A stretch of DNA of 64,000 nucleotides from JACVRW01 sp963846505 (lineage in GTDB: Bacteria > Actinomycetota > Thermoleophilia > Solirubrobacterales > Thermoleophilaceae), in NCBI GenBank assembly GCA_963846505.1, contig CAWJWD010000002.1:186001-250000 (forward strand), written 5' to 3'. This document shows, in pieces, positions 44,726 through 53,985 of this stretch. How positions within the stretch are numbered: position 1 is the first letter of the stretch; each line of letters opens with the position of its first letter. The position numbers were made by a program, and so were the translations under genes. The notes beneath the pieces were generated by a model. The model did no database searches. It saw only the letters and a list, made by a program, of their open reading frames with translations, and was not told where the DNA came from.

Positions 44726-45432
44726 TCAGCCCGGCAGACCGGGCGACAGCTCCGGGTGCGAGGCGTCCTCGAACTCCCGGAACAGCCCGGTCACGATGAA
44801 GGCCGTCTGCTCGCCGATGTCGACCGCGTTGTCGCCGATGCGCTCGATGCAGCGTGCGACGAGCATCATGTGCATCGCCCACTCGCGCCGGTCGGCGTCG
44901 TCGCCGATCTCGAGCGCGATCGTGAAGCAGTCGCGGTTGAGCTGGTCGATCTCGTCGTCCTGGCGCACGAGATCCTGGGCCAGCGCCACGTCGCGGCGGG
45001 CGAAGGCCTGCTTGCACTGGCGCACGAGCTGACCGGCCTGCGTGCCCATGCGCGCGATGTTGTCGAGCAGTCTGCGCGTCGGCGGGCGGCTCGTGGCCGG
45101 CGAGCGGGACGAGCTTGGCGATGTTCACGCACTGGTCGCCCATGCGCTCGACGTGCTTGATCAGGTGCAGGATCGCCGCCACCACGCGCAGGTCGCCGGC
45201 CACCGGGGCCTGGCGCGCGAGCAGCGACAGCACGCCCTGGTGCACCTCGAGGTAGCGGCCGTCGATGCGGTCGTCGTCGGCGATCACCATCGAGGCCAGC
45301 TCGACGTCCTGGTGCTGCGACGGTCTCCAGCGCGCGGTCGAGCGCCGCGCTGACCATGTCGAGGCCGCCGAGCGCCTGCTGCTCGAGCGCGGTCAGCTCC
45401 TCCTGGAAGTGGATTCGAGTCTGATCGGGCAT
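44726..45432 (-). CDS. phoU: PhoU, phosphate-uptake regulator (frame-shifted)
   Basis: About 235 residues, all-helical, two PhoU repeats: the N-terminal FQEELTALEQQALGGLDMVS, VIADDDRIDGRYLEVHQGVL, IKHVERMGDQCVNIA and the second-repeat IERIGDNAVDIGEQTAFIV with the metal-binding E-x-x-D pattern. Surplus bases near 45318 (gtc-G-cag) and 45070 split it in three frames. It lies 3 nt after pstB. PhoU connects the Pst transporter to the phosphate-sensing kinase and restrains uptake. Confidence 0.9.
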
Positions 45433-45435
45433 CGA

Positions 45436-46348
45436 TCAGCCCACCTTGCCCGTGACGTAGGCCTCCGTGCGCTTGTCGCTTGGGTTGGTGAAGATCTTCT
45501 CGGTGTCGTCGAACTCGACGACGCGGCCGGTGCGGTGCTTGCCGCCCTCCTCCATCTCGACGGTGAAGAAGGCCGTCTTCTGCGAGACGCGCGCCGCCTG
45601 CTGCATGTTGTGGGTGACGATCACGATCGAGTACTCGCGCTTGAGCTCCATCATCAGGTCCTCGATCTTGCCGGTGGAGATCGGGTCGAGCGCCGAGCAG
45701 GGCTCGTCCATCAGGATCACGTCCGGCTCGACCGCCAGGCAGCGGGCGATGCAGAGCCGCTGCTGCTGGCCGCCGGACATCCCGAACGCGTTCGTCTTCA
45801 GGCGGTCCTTGACCTCGTCCCAGAGCGCAGCGTGGCGCAGCGCCTTCTCGACGGTCTCGTCCATGTTCTTCTTGCGGCCGAGCACGCGCGGGCCGAAGGC
45901 GATGTTGTCGTAGATCGACTTCGGGAACGGGTTCGGCTTCTGGAAGACCATGCCGATGCGCTTGCGCACCTCGACGGCGTCGACGTCCTGGCCGTAGAGG
46001 TCCTGACCGTGGTAGAGCACCTTGCCGTCCACGCGCGTGCCGGGGATCAGGTCGTTCATGCGGTTGAGGCAGCGGATCAGCGTCGACTTGCCGCAGCCGG
46101 ACGGCCCGATCAGCGCGGTGATCTCGTTCTTCCCGACGTCGAAGGAGATGTCGCGCACGGCCGGCTTGGGGCCGTAGCTGACCTGCGACATCCTGGAGTT
46201 GGAAGATCGCCTCGCGTGGCTCGGCCGCCGGCGTGGGGACGCCTTCGACGGCGGGCGCGCCGGTCGGGGCCGATCCGGAGATGTCGAGGGGGCGGCGCAG
46301 GCCCTCCTCCCGCTGTTGATCCTGGGGCTCGGTCATGGGCTCAGCCAC
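45436..46348 (-). CDS. pstB: PstB, phosphate ABC transporter ATPase (one frameshift)
   Basis: About 303 residues. Walker A GPSGCGKSTLIRCLNRMND, Q-loop VFQKPNPFPKSIYDN, signature FGMSGGQQQRLCIAR, Walker B VILMDEPCSALDPIS and H-loop THNMQQA are all present. One extra G near 46188 (gtc-G-cag) breaks the frame; its removal joins EAIFQLQDV to QVSYGPKPAVRDISF. A Pro/Glu-rich 40-residue N-terminal extension is unusual. GTG 46348 has AGGTGA 6 nt upstream; ATG 46336 is an alternative. Confidence 0.93.
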
Positions 46349-46358
46349 TCTCGCTCAC

Positions 46359-47231
46359 CTACCACTTCTGCTCGTAACGATTTCGTAGCCAGATCGCGAC
46401 GGCTTGCATCGCTCCCAGCATGATCAGGAGGACGAGGATCCCCGCCGCGGCGAGCGGCTGGTAGTCGTTCTCGGGGTTCGAGGGCCGCGAGATCCAGTCG
46501 AAGATCTGAATCGGGAGCGCGGTGAAGGACGAGTCGAGGCCCTCGGGGTTGAAGGCGATGTAGGTCGCCGCGCCGACCACGATCAGGGGGGCCGTCTCGC
46601 CGATCGCGCGGGCCAGCGCGAGGATCACGCCGGTCGTGATGCCGGGCACGGCGGCCGGCAGCACCTGGCGCCAGATCGTCTGCCACTGGGTGGCGCCGAG
46701 CGCCATCGAGCCCTCGCGGATCGACGGCGGGACCGCCCGGATCGCCTCGCGCGCGGCGATGATCACGACCGGCAGCACGAGCAGGCCGAGCGTCAGGCCG
46801 CCGGCGAGCACGACGTTGCCGAGGTTCAGCGGGCCGCGTACGAGGAAGGCCAGCCCGAGGATGCCGTAGACCACCGAGGGCACCGAGGCGAGGTTCTGGA
46901 TGTTGACCTCGATCGCCCGGTTGTACCAGCGGGCGTTGTCGGCGTACTCCTCGAGGTAGATCGCCGTCGCCACGCCCACCGGCACGATGAAGACGATGCA
47001 CACGACCATCAGCCAGAGGGTGCCGGTGATCGCCGCCTCGGCGCCTGCCTTGTCGGCCTGCGACGAGGAGAAGCTCGTGATGAAGTCCCAGCTGAGCGTG
47101 CCGGCGCCGTCGGAGATGACGTCACCCAGCAGCACGCCGAGCATCAAAAACGAGAGTCCGATGCAGAAGAGGAGGACCAGGCGGAAGGCGAGGTCCTTCG
47201 CCTTCAGCGACGCGGCCGCGCGGAACATCAC
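46359..47231 (-). CDS. pstA: PstA, phosphate ABC transporter permease
   Basis: 290 residues, six transmembrane segments. TAIYLEEYADNARWYNRAIE, NLASVPSVVYGILGL and the EAA loop REGSMALGATQWQTIWRQVL that contacts PstB are visible. The ATG overlaps the pstC stop as ATGA. An intact frame; high-affinity phosphate channel with PstC. Confidence 0.95.
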   Translation of the reverse strand: MMFRAAASLKAKDLAFRLVLLFCIGLSFLMLGVLLGDVISDGAGTLSWDFITSFSSSQADKAGAEAAITGTLWLMVVCIVFIVPVGVATAIYLEEYADNARWYNRAIEVNIQNLASVPSVVYGILGLAFLVRGPLNLGNVVLAGGLTLGLLVLPVVIIAAREAIRAVPPSIREGSMALGATQWQTIWRQVLPAAVPGITTGVILALARAIGETAPLIVVGAATYIAFNPEGLDSSFTALPIQIFDWISRPSNPENDYQPLAAAGILVLLIMLGAMQAVAIWLRNRYEQKW

Positions 47232-48166
47232 TCGTACACCTGCCTGTACTTCCGCACGAAGCGGATCGAGATCAGATTCATGATCAGCGTCAGCAGGAAG
47301 AGGGTCATGCCGACGGCGAAGATCGTCTTGTACTCGGTGCTGCCGGTCGGGATGTCGCCCTTCGCGGTGCTGCCGATGAACGAGGCCAGCGTGTAGTGCG
47401 GGTCAGACGGGTTGAGCGTGTTGCTGGCGATCTGGCCCGCTGCGATCAGCACGATCATCGTCTCGCCGATGGCGCGCGAGATGCCGAGCACGATGGCGGC
47501 GACGATGCCCGACAGCGCCGCGGGGAACACCACGCGCAGGGACACCTGCAGCTTCGAGGCGCCGAGCCCGTAGGCGCCCTCGCGCAGCGACTGCGGCACG
47601 GCCGACATCGCGTCCTCGGAGACCGAGGCGACGGTCGGCACGATCATGAAGCCCATCACGATGCCGGCCGCGAGCGCGTTGAAGATGCTCACGTCGAGGT
47701 TGAAGAAGTCCTGCAGCACGGTGGGCGTGAAGAAGACCAGTGCGAAGTAGCCGAAGACGATCGTCGGCACGCCCGCCAGCAGCTCCAGCACCGGCTTGAT
47801 GCTCTTGCGCACGCGCGGGCGGGCGTACTCGCTGAGGTAGATCGCGGCTCCGAGTCCCAGCGGCGCGGCGACGACCATCGCGATCGCGCTCGTCAGCAGC
47901 GTGCCGACGATCAGCGGGCGCACGCCGAAGCTCGGCGGCTCGAACAGCGGCGTCCACTTGTCGCCGGAGAGGAACTCCCAGACGCCGACCTCGCGGAAGA
48001 ACTCGATCGTCTCGCGCAGCAGCGAGAGCACGATCCCGACGGTCGTGAGGATCGAGAGCAGCGTCGCCAGGATGAGGACGCCCTTGATGACGTCCTCGCC
48101 CCAGCGACGGCGCGCCGTCCCCAACTGGGGGACGGCACGCGTCGTGGTTGCGGAGCCCGCTTCCAT
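47228..48166 (-). CDS. pstC: PstC, phosphate ABC transporter permease
   Basis: 312 residues, six transmembrane segments. EFLSGDKWTPLFEPPSFGVR, GAAIYLSEYARPRVRKSIKP, LLAGVPTIVFGYFAL and REGAYGLGASKLQVSLRVVF (EAA loop) are typical. The start and the pstS stop overlap by one base (TGATG). Frame intact. Confidence 0.95.
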   Translation of the reverse strand: MEAGSATTTRAVPQLGTARRRWGEDVIKGVLILATLLSILTTVGIVLSLLRETIEFFREVGVWEFLSGDKWTPLFEPPSFGVRPLIVGTLLTSAIAMVVAAPLGLGAAIYLSEYARPRVRKSIKPVLELLAGVPTIVFGYFALVFFTPTVLQDFFNLDVSIFNALAAGIVMGFMIVPTVASVSEDAMSAVPQSLREGAYGLGASKLQVSLRVVFPAALSGIVAAIVLGISRAIGETMIVLIAAGQIASNTLNPSDPHYTLASFIGSTAKGDIPTGSTEYKTIFAVGMTLFLLTLIMNLISIRFVRKYRQVYE

Positions 48167-49137
48167 CAGGCTCCCGCGTTCTGCTCCGCGGTCTGCAGGG
48201 CCTGCTTGCCCTTGTCGGCCTGCTCCTGCGTCATCGGCACGATCGCCGAGGCGCTGGAAATGGCCTCGTAGTTCTCGAGCACGTAGTCCATGAACGCCTT
48301 CACTTCGGGCCGCTTGAGGGCCTTCTCGCTCGGGTACATGAACAGCGGGCGCGAGAGCGGCTTGTACTCGCCGCTCTGGATGTTCTCCGAGCTCGGCTTG
48401 ACGCAGCCGTCGCCGTCGTCGACGCCGACGAGGTTCAGCTTGTCCTGGTTCTGCTCGTAGTAGGAGAAGCCGAAGTAGCCGAGGCCGCCCGGCGAGCCCT
48501 CGATGCCCTGGACGAGCACGTTGTCGTCCTCGGAGGGCTGGTAGTCGTCACGCGAGACGCCTTCCTCACCGTTGATCTCGTCGGTGAAGAAGTCGAACGT
48601 GCCGGAGTCCGTGCCCGGTCCGAACAGCTCGAGCTCGGTGTCGGGCAGCTTGCCGTCGACCTGCTGCAGCGAGCTGACCTTGGAGCCCTTGTTCCAGATC
48701 TGCTTGAGCTGATCGACCGTCAGACAGTCGACCTTCAGCTCGGTGTTGGTGATCACCGCGATGCCGTCGTTGGCGACCTGCACCTCGTCGTAGACGACCC
48801 CGTTCTTCTTGCAGATCGGGACTTCCTCGTCGGCCTTGATCGGACGCGACGCGTCCGAGATGTCGGTCTCCCCGGCGCAGAACTTCTCGAAGCCTCCGCC
48901 GGTGCCGGAGGTGCCGACGGTGATCTTCACGTCCGGGTTCTGGCCCTGGAACTCCTCGGCGGCCGCCTGTGCGAAGGGCGCCACCGTGCTCGAGCCGTCG
49001 ATCTTGATGCTGCCGGACAGATCGCCGCCACCACCGCCACTACCGCCGCTGCCACCGTCGCCGGAGTCGTCGTTGCCGCAGGCGGCCACGCCGAGAGCCA
49101 GGACGCCGCATGCGGCGAACGCGAGAAGCTTCCTCAT
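48166..49137 (-). CDS. pstS: PstS, phosphate-binding lipoprotein
   Basis: 323 residues. Lipoprotein signal (LLAFAACGVLALGVAACGND; lipid-modified Cys), Ser/Gly linker, then phosphate-contact motifs IDGSSTVAPFAQA, GTSGTGGGFEKFCAGETDIS and FGPGTDSGTFDFFTDE. Captures phosphate for PstCAB. ATG 49137 has AAGGAG 8 nt upstream; ATG 49164 would bury it. First gene of the minus-strand pst operon; PHO-box-like repeats lie about 90 nt upstream. Confidence 0.95.
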   Translation of the reverse strand: MRKLLAFAACGVLALGVAACGNDDSGDGGSGGSGGGGGDLSGSIKIDGSSTVAPFAQAAAEEFQGQNPDVKITVGTSGTGGGFEKFCAGETDISDASRPIKADEEVPICKKNGVVYDEVQVANDGIAVITNTELKVDCLTVDQLKQIWNKGSKVSSLQQVDGKLPDTELELFGPGTDSGTFDFFTDEINGEEGVSRDDYQPSEDDNVLVQGIEGSPGGLGYFGFSYYEQNQDKLNLVGVDDGDGCVKPSSENIQSGEYKPLSRPLFMYPSEKALKRPEVKAFMDYVLENYEAISSASAIVPMTQEQADKGKQALQTAEQNAGA

Positions 49138-49222
49138 TCGCGTCGTCTCCTTGGGTTGATTCATGGTCGCGGCGAGCCTCACAGCGGGGTGAGGGCAGTC
49201 TGTTATCGAGTCGTCGCCGTGT

Positions 49223-49239
49223 TGTGAAAAGGATGTGAA
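49223..49239. promoter_or_regulatory. PHO-box-like direct repeat upstream of pstS
   Basis: TGTGAA at 49223 and again at 49234, an 11-bp period (TTCACA on the pstS strand). PhoB/PhoP sites are 11-bp direct repeats, in Streptomyces with a GTTCACC core. Position about 85-100 nt before pstS fits promoter control. Confidence 0.6.
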
Positions 49240-49247
49240 TGACCCGG

Positions 49248-49574
49248 TCATCGCTCGAGCGCGAAGCGGTAGCCGAAGCCGAAGTGGGTGTGGATCAGAC
49301 GCTGGCCGGGCAGTGCCTGCTCGAGCTTGTGGCGCAGCTTGCCGACGTAGACGTCGACCGAGCGATCGGACTTGCGGTAGGCCTCGCCCCAGACCACCGA
49401 GTAGAGCTCCTCGCGGCCGACGATGCGGTCCTGGCGCTCCACCAGCGCGGTCAGCAGCTCGAGTTCGCGCACGGTCAGCGCCAGCGGCTTGCCGGCGGCG
49501 AGCGCCAGGAACTCGTCGGGGCGGACTTCGACGTCGCCGGCCGTGAGCACGCGGGCGTTGGTCGCTGCCTCCAT
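49248..49574 (-). CDS. stand-alone OmpR/PhoB-type winged-helix DNA-binding protein
   Basis: 108 residues comprising only the C-terminal domain of a PhoB-type regulator: EFLALAAGKPLALTVRELEL, LVERQDRIVGREELYSVVW, DRSVDVYVGKLRHKLEQALP (recognition helix) and HTHFGFGYRFALER. The receiver domain is missing. It is very similar to the DNA-binding half of the divergent regulator at 49690, so the two may compete for the same PHO boxes. Start ATG 49574. Confidence 0.85.
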   Translation of the reverse strand: MEAATNARVLTAGDVEVRPDEFLALAAGKPLALTVRELELLTALVERQDRIVGREELYSVVWGEAYRKSDRSVDVYVGKLRHKLEQALPGQRLIHTHFGFGYRFALER

Positions 49575-49630
49575 CGGCGCCGACGTTGCCAGCTATGTGC
49601 GGAATGTCCGTTACCTCCGCGTTGCCTCCT

Positions 49631-49647
49631 TGTGAAAAAGATGTAAA
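49631..49647. promoter_or_regulatory. PHO-box-like direct repeat between the two regulator genes
   Basis: TGTGAA at 49631 and TGTAAA at 49642, again 11 bp apart, with the same A-rich spacer as the pstS site. Suggests autoregulation of the divergent regulators. Confidence 0.55.
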
Positions 49648-49689
49648 AGCAACGTGAGTCCGGCTTTCGCTGGCGTACACTCGGCGCCG

Positions 49690-50598
49690 ATGGCCGAGCT
49701 GCGCATGGCGATCCTTGACTCCGACTCGGGGTTCGTGCGGGTGTTGGTCAAGCGCGCCGACGACCTGGGCTGGCAGTACCGCTGCCTCGAAGCTCCGCCA
49801 CGCATGGAGGAGTTCGTCGCCATGCGCGTCAATGCGCTGGTCGTGGACCTGGCGCTGCTGGGGCCCAACGCGTGGGAGTTCCTGGAGCGGGTCGCGAGCG
49901 GTCTGCCGGGCCTCGGGGTGGTGGTCTGCACCGGCCGCTCGAGCGTGGCCCAGCGCGTGCGCGGCCTGCGGCTCGGGGCCGACGACTGGATCACCAAGCC
50001 CTGCCATCCCGAGGAGGTGCTCGCGCGCGTCGAGGCCGTGGTGCGCCGGCGCAAGCGAGCGTCGGAGCGCACAGAGAGCGGTCCGCTGGTCGCCGGTGAG
50101 CTTGAGATCCGGGCCGACCAGTTCCAGGCCTTCGCCGGCGGGCGCAGCGTCGACCTCACGCGCCGCGAGTTCGAGGTGCTGCAGCTGTTGGCGCAGGCGG
50201 AGGGCAAGGTGCTCCAGCGCGAGGAGATCTACCAGGCGGTCTGGGGCTACGCCATGGCCCACGGCGACCGCTCGGTCGACGTCTTCATCCGCAAGGTGCG
50301 CCACAAGCTCGAGCAGTCCTCGCCGGCCTGGAGCTACATCCACACCCACTTCGGCGTCGGCTATCGCTTCGACCCCGAGCGCCGCGGCGGTCCCGAGGAC
50401 GACCAGCCGCTGGCCGCGCCGCCCGACGACGACCGGCCGCTGCTGTTGGCCGACGAGCCTGGTCCGGAGCGGTCCGACGCCCCGGATCTCGGTGGCATCG
50501 AGTCGCACGACCTGACCGTCGGCTCCCTGGACGAGCCGCCCGAGCCCTTCGATCGAGATTCGGACGGAGAGCTCGCAGTGCCGGCTGGCGCCGGCTAG
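49690..50598 (+). CDS. PhoB/OmpR-family response regulator
   Basis: 302 residues. Receiver domain with acidic pocket (ILDSDSGF), phospho-acceptor Asp in LVVDLALLGP, Thr in VVCTGRS and Lys in WITKPCHPEEVLARVEAVV; then a winged helix DLTRREFEVLQLLAQAEG, DRSVDVFIRKVRHKLEQSSP, YIHTHFGVGYRFDPE. An acidic tail of about 65 residues is unusual. No sensor kinase is adjacent. The location beside pst and a PHO-like box suggests it is the phosphate regulator (PhoB/PhoP role). Confidence 0.85.
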   Translation: MAELRMAILDSDSGFVRVLVKRADDLGWQYRCLEAPPRMEEFVAMRVNALVVDLALLGPNAWEFLERVASGLPGLGVVVCTGRSSVAQRVRGLRLGADDWITKPCHPEEVLARVEAVVRRRKRASERTESGPLVAGELEIRADQFQAFAGGRSVDLTRREFEVLQLLAQAEGKVLQREEIYQAVWGYAMAHGDRSVDVFIRKVRHKLEQSSPAWSYIHTHFGVGYRFDPERRGGPEDDQPLAAPPDDDRPLLLADEPGPERSDAPDLGGIESHDLTVGSLDEPPEPFDRDSDGELAVPAGAG

Positions 50599-50619
50599 CC
50601 GAGCGTCCGGCGCTTGCGG

Positions 50620-51390
50620 CTAGGCGGCGACGGCCGCACGGCCGCTGATTCCGCGCGCGAGGAGCTGGCGCGGCGTGCCGCCGATCAGCCGCTCGATCCT
50701 GCCCGGCGGCACGTCCAGGGCGCCGAGTGCGGCGCGGGCGAAGGTCAGTGCCGGCGGACGGGTGGGGCCGTGCGCGTCCGAGGCGATCGCCGAGACCAGG
50801 TCGCCGGCGAGCAGCCGGCGCGCGGACGCCTGGACGTCGTCGCCGTGCGCGCCGATCAGCGACATCGCGTTGAGCTGGGCGAGCGAGCCGGCGGCGAGCT
50901 CCCGGCGCAGGCCGGCGCTCGCGTCGAGCAGGGCGTCGGCGCTGCGCTCGGGGTGCGCGATCAGGACGCCGAAGCCGCGGGCGCGCAGCTCGCCGGTGGC
51001 GGCGTGGAAGTCGTCGCGCATGCCCTCGAACGGCGCCTCGACCAGCAGCCAGCGTGCCCCGGGCGGACCATGGGCGATCGTCTGCAGCTCATGCTGGCCG
51101 AGCGTGCCGACCAGCTCGTACGCGAGTTCTCCGCCGCAGTGGAGCTCGAGTGGGATCGCCTCGGCGAGGAGGTGGGCGCGCAGCTCCGCCACCAGGCCGG
51201 GCAGCACCAGCGGCTCCAACACCCCGCCCGCGCGCACGTGCGGCGTCGTGACGACGATCGTGCTGCCGTCCGCCACGGCGGCGCGCGCCAGCTCGAGGCT
51301 GTCCTCGATCGTCGCGGGTCCGTCGTCGACGCCCGGCAGCAGGTGGAAGTGCAGCTCCGCCGAGGGTTCGGATGCGGATGCGTCGCGCAT
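50620..51390 (-). CDS. PHP-fold phosphatase, CpsB/YwqE-like
   Basis: 256 residues. ELHFHLLPGVDDGPATIEDS is the metal-binding signature of the CpsB/CapC/YwqE tyrosine-phosphatase group; TTPHVRAGG, LLVEAPFEGM, LIAHPERS and ASDAHGPTRPP supply the other metal ligands. These manganese-dependent enzymes dephosphorylate tyrosine kinases of capsule or exopolysaccharide export, but no such kinase is adjacent. Confidence 0.85.
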   Translation of the reverse strand: MRDASASEPSAELHFHLLPGVDDGPATIEDSLELARAAVADGSTIVVTTPHVRAGGVLEPLVLPGLVAELRAHLLAEAIPLELHCGGELAYELVGTLGQHELQTIAHGPPGARWLLVEAPFEGMRDDFHAATGELRARGFGVLIAHPERSADALLDASAGLRRELAAGSLAQLNAMSLIGAHGDDVQASARRLLAGDLVSAIASDAHGPTRPPALTFARAALGALDVPPGRIERLIGGTPRQLLARGISGRAAVAA

Positions 51391-51484
51391 GCCCCGAGCG
51401 TCGCAGGTGCCGTGTTACGGCTGGTGACGCGAACGTGACGAGCGTGTTGCGAGCGCGTGAAATTTCGCTGACATACTCTGCTTC

Positions 51485-52081
51485 ATGCGGCCCGCCGGGC
51501 GCACACTCCTGCTCACGGGTCTGATCGCGCTTGCGGTGCTCGTCTTGCACGAGCTGCGCTACCTGATCGGCTACGGCGGCGAGGCCGGCCAGGCGCTCGC
51601 CGACCAGGGCCACGGCTATCTGCCGATCGCCAGCGGCGCCGTGCTGCTGCTGCTCGCGCTCGGGGTCGGTCAGCTGCTGCTCGCCTTCCGGCGCGCGCTG
51701 CGCTCGGCGACAGCCAGCCCGGCACCGCCGTTCGGCTTGCTCTGGCTGGCGGCGATCTCCGCGCTGCTGGCGATCTACTGCAGCCAGGAGCTGCTCGAGG
51801 GTCTGCCCGCCGGCGGGCACCCGGCGGGCTTCGGTGCGCTGGCAGCCAACCACGGCTGGTCGGCGCTGCCGCTGGCGATCGGGCTCGGCGCGCTCGTCGC
51901 GCTCGCCCTGCGCGGGGCGGTCGCCGCCGAGCGGCGCGTCGCCGCCCGCGCCCGCGCTGCGCGCCCTTGGCCTGCCAGGGCACCCCGGGTCCGCCGCCCG
52001 CGTCTCGACCCGGTCGCGCCGGCCGCACCGGTGCTGGCGCGCAAGCTCGCCGGCCGCGCGCCGCCGCCCGTCCTCCCCTGA
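51485..52081 (+). CDS. membrane protein, unknown
   Basis: 198 residues with four hydrophobic segments (about 8-27, 44-66, 83-102 and 125-145) and an Arg/Pro-rich cytoplasmic tail. It precedes the cupredoxin-like gene by 53 nt and is probably part of the same set. A conserved LHELRYLIGYGGE near the N-terminus is a possible functional motif. Confidence 0.65.
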   Translation: MRPAGRTLLLTGLIALAVLVLHELRYLIGYGGEAGQALADQGHGYLPIASGAVLLLLALGVGQLLLAFRRALRSATASPAPPFGLLWLAAISALLAIYCSQELLEGLPAGGHPAGFGALAANHGWSALPLAIGLGALVALALRGAVAAERRVAARARAARPWPARAPRVRRPRLDPVAPAAPVLARKLAGRAPPPVLP

Positions 52082-52134
52082 CGAGCTGACTCGCCCGGTG
52101 CCGATGCGCCGGCGCACCAACCAGAGGAGGACCC

Positions 52135-52617
52135 ATGTCCAGGAACCAGCGGCTTGCGCTGGTGGCCGCCGCGCTCGCGGTGGCCGTGATCGCCTTCGTG
52201 ATCGCCTCGCCCGGCGGTGACGACGACGGCAACAGCGACAGCACCAGTGCGGTCGAGACCGCGCCGGCCAAGAACGACGAGCAGCCGAGCGGCGGCACGA
52301 CCACGCCGACCGCGACCACGCCGGCCGAGCCGGCGCCGACGGTCGCGCGCATCCGCATCGTCGGCAACGAGGTGCAGGGCGGCGTGCAGTCGATCCGCGT
52401 CAGCAAGGGCGATCGCGTGCGCATCGTCGTCTCCGCCGACGCGGCCGACACGCTGCACCTGCACGGCTACGACATCGAGCAGGAGGCCGAGCCCGGCAAG
52501 CCGGCGGTCTTCGCGTTCACGGCGAACCTCGAGGGCGTCTACGAGCTGGAGAGCCACACCGCCGAGGACGCCGGGCTCGAGCCGGTGGTCGCGCGGCTGG
52601 CCGTGGAGCCGTCGTGA
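52135..52617 (+). CDS. membrane-anchored cupredoxin-like protein
   Basis: 160 residues. N-terminal membrane segment (LALVAAALAVAVIAFVIAS), Thr/Pro-rich linker, then a cupredoxin-type beta-sandwich (RIVGNEVQGGVQSIRVSKGD, DTLHLHGYDIEQEAEPGKP). The HLHGYD motif is found in EfeO/cupredoxin-like domains; a full type 1 copper site is not evident. RBS GAGGAGG 5 nt upstream. The stop overlaps the next gene as GTGA. Confidence 0.8.
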   Translation: MSRNQRLALVAAALAVAVIAFVIASPGGDDDGNSDSTSAVETAPAKNDEQPSGGTTTPTATTPAEPAPTVARIRIVGNEVQGGVQSIRVSKGDRVRIVVSADAADTLHLHGYDIEQEAEPGKPAVFAFTANLEGVYELESHTAEDAGLEPVVARLAVEPS

Positions 52618-53981
52618 TCCTGTTCGCGCACGGCCTGGTCACGCGGGCCGACCTGCCGATCCCCGAGTGGCTGTTCGGCTGGGCGGCGGCGATGGTGCTC
52701 GTGGTCTCGTTCGTCGCCCTGGCCGTGCTCTGGCCCGAGCCGCGCCTGCAGCGCGAGCGTTGGCGCCCGCTGTTCGGCGGCCGTCGGCTGATCACGCGAC
52801 CGGTCGAGGTCGTCTGCGGCGCGATCGGGGTCTTCCTGCTCGGCGTCGTCGTCTACTCCGGGCTCAGGGGGACCGAGGCCGCGACGGCGAACTTCGCGCC
52901 GACCTTCATCTACGTGATCTTCTGGGTCGGCGTGGTGTTCGCGAGCGTGGTGTTCGGGGACGTCTTCCGCGCCTTCAACCCGTGGCGTGCGATCGGTCGC
53001 GGGGTCGCGTGGGTCGCCAAGACCGCCGCACGCGAGGATCTGCCCGCGCCGCTCGAGTACCCCGAGCGCCTCGGCCGCTGGCCGGCGGTCGTCGGCCTGA
53101 TCGCGTTCACCTCCCTGGAGCTGGTCTCGTCCAGCAACGACAACCCCGAGCACCTCGCGATCGCGACGCTGATCTACTCGGCGGCGACGTTCGTCGCGAT
53201 GGCGCTCTACGGCGTCGACGCCTGGTGCGACCGCGGCGAGGCCTTCGGCGTCTACTTCAACCTCTTCTCGCGCATCTCGGTGTTCGAGGTGCGAGATCGG
53301 GTCGTCGGGCTGCGCCGCTTCCTCTCGGGGCTGCCGGGCCTGACCGAGCTGCCGGGCACGATCGCGTTGCTGGCGGTGATGATCGGCTCGACGACCTTCG
53401 ACGGCGCGGCCGAGGCCGAGCCGTGGACGAACATCTCGCCCAAGCTGATCGAGTTCTTCACCGACAGCGTCGGGCTCTCGCCCCAGCATGCGCTCGAGGC
53501 GACGTTCGCGATCGGCTACGCCGCGGCGCTCGGGCTCGTGTTCGGCTTCTACTGGCTCGGCTCGATGGGCGCGCGCAGCGTCGGCGGCGGCTTCACGACC
53601 GGCCGCCTGGCGCGCGCCTTCGTGCACTCGCTGGTGCCGATCGCGTTCGCCTACGTCGGCGCGCACTACCTGACGTTCCTGGTCTTCAACGGCCAGTCGA
53701 TCGTGTTCCTGGCCTCCGATCCGCTCGGCGACGGCTCGAACCTGTTCGGCACGGCCGACAGCCAGATCGACTACTCGGTCCTCGGCTCGACGCTGACGTG
53801 GTACCTCCAGGTCGCGTTCGTGGTCGGCGGGCACGTCGCGGCGTTGACGCTCGCGCACGATCGGGCGCTGGCGCTCTACGATCAAGCTCGCTTGGCCGTA
53901 CGCTCCCAGTACTGGATGCTGGCGGTGATGGTCGGCTTCACCAGCTTGGCGCTGTTCCTGCTCTCGCAATCGAACGTCTGA
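52614..53981 (+). CDS. polytopic membrane protein, unknown
   Basis: 455 residues, about ten to eleven transmembrane segments. Starts at the GTG overlapping the cupredoxin gene. Conserved-looking blocks are FGDVFRAFNPWRAIGRG, LELVSSSNDNPEHLAIATL and FVVGGHVAALTLAHDRAL, the last with two His in a late helix. I believe this membrane protein plus cupredoxin pair recurs in actinobacteria; a role in metal or redox chemistry is a guess. Confidence 0.75.
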   Translation: MILFAHGLVTRADLPIPEWLFGWAAAMVLVVSFVALAVLWPEPRLQRERWRPLFGGRRLITRPVEVVCGAIGVFLLGVVVYSGLRGTEAATANFAPTFIYVIFWVGVVFASVVFGDVFRAFNPWRAIGRGVAWVAKTAAREDLPAPLEYPERLGRWPAVVGLIAFTSLELVSSSNDNPEHLAIATLIYSAATFVAMALYGVDAWCDRGEAFGVYFNLFSRISVFEVRDRVVGLRRFLSGLPGLTELPGTIALLAVMIGSTTFDGAAEAEPWTNISPKLIEFFTDSVGLSPQHALEATFAIGYAAALGLVFGFYWLGSMGARSVGGGFTTGRLARAFVHSLVPIAFAYVGAHYLTFLVFNGQSIVFLASDPLGDGSNLFGTADSQIDYSVLGSTLTWYLQVAFVVGGHVAALTLAHDRALALYDQARLAVRSQYWMLAVMVGFTSLALFLLSQSNV

Positions 53982-53985
53982 ACCG

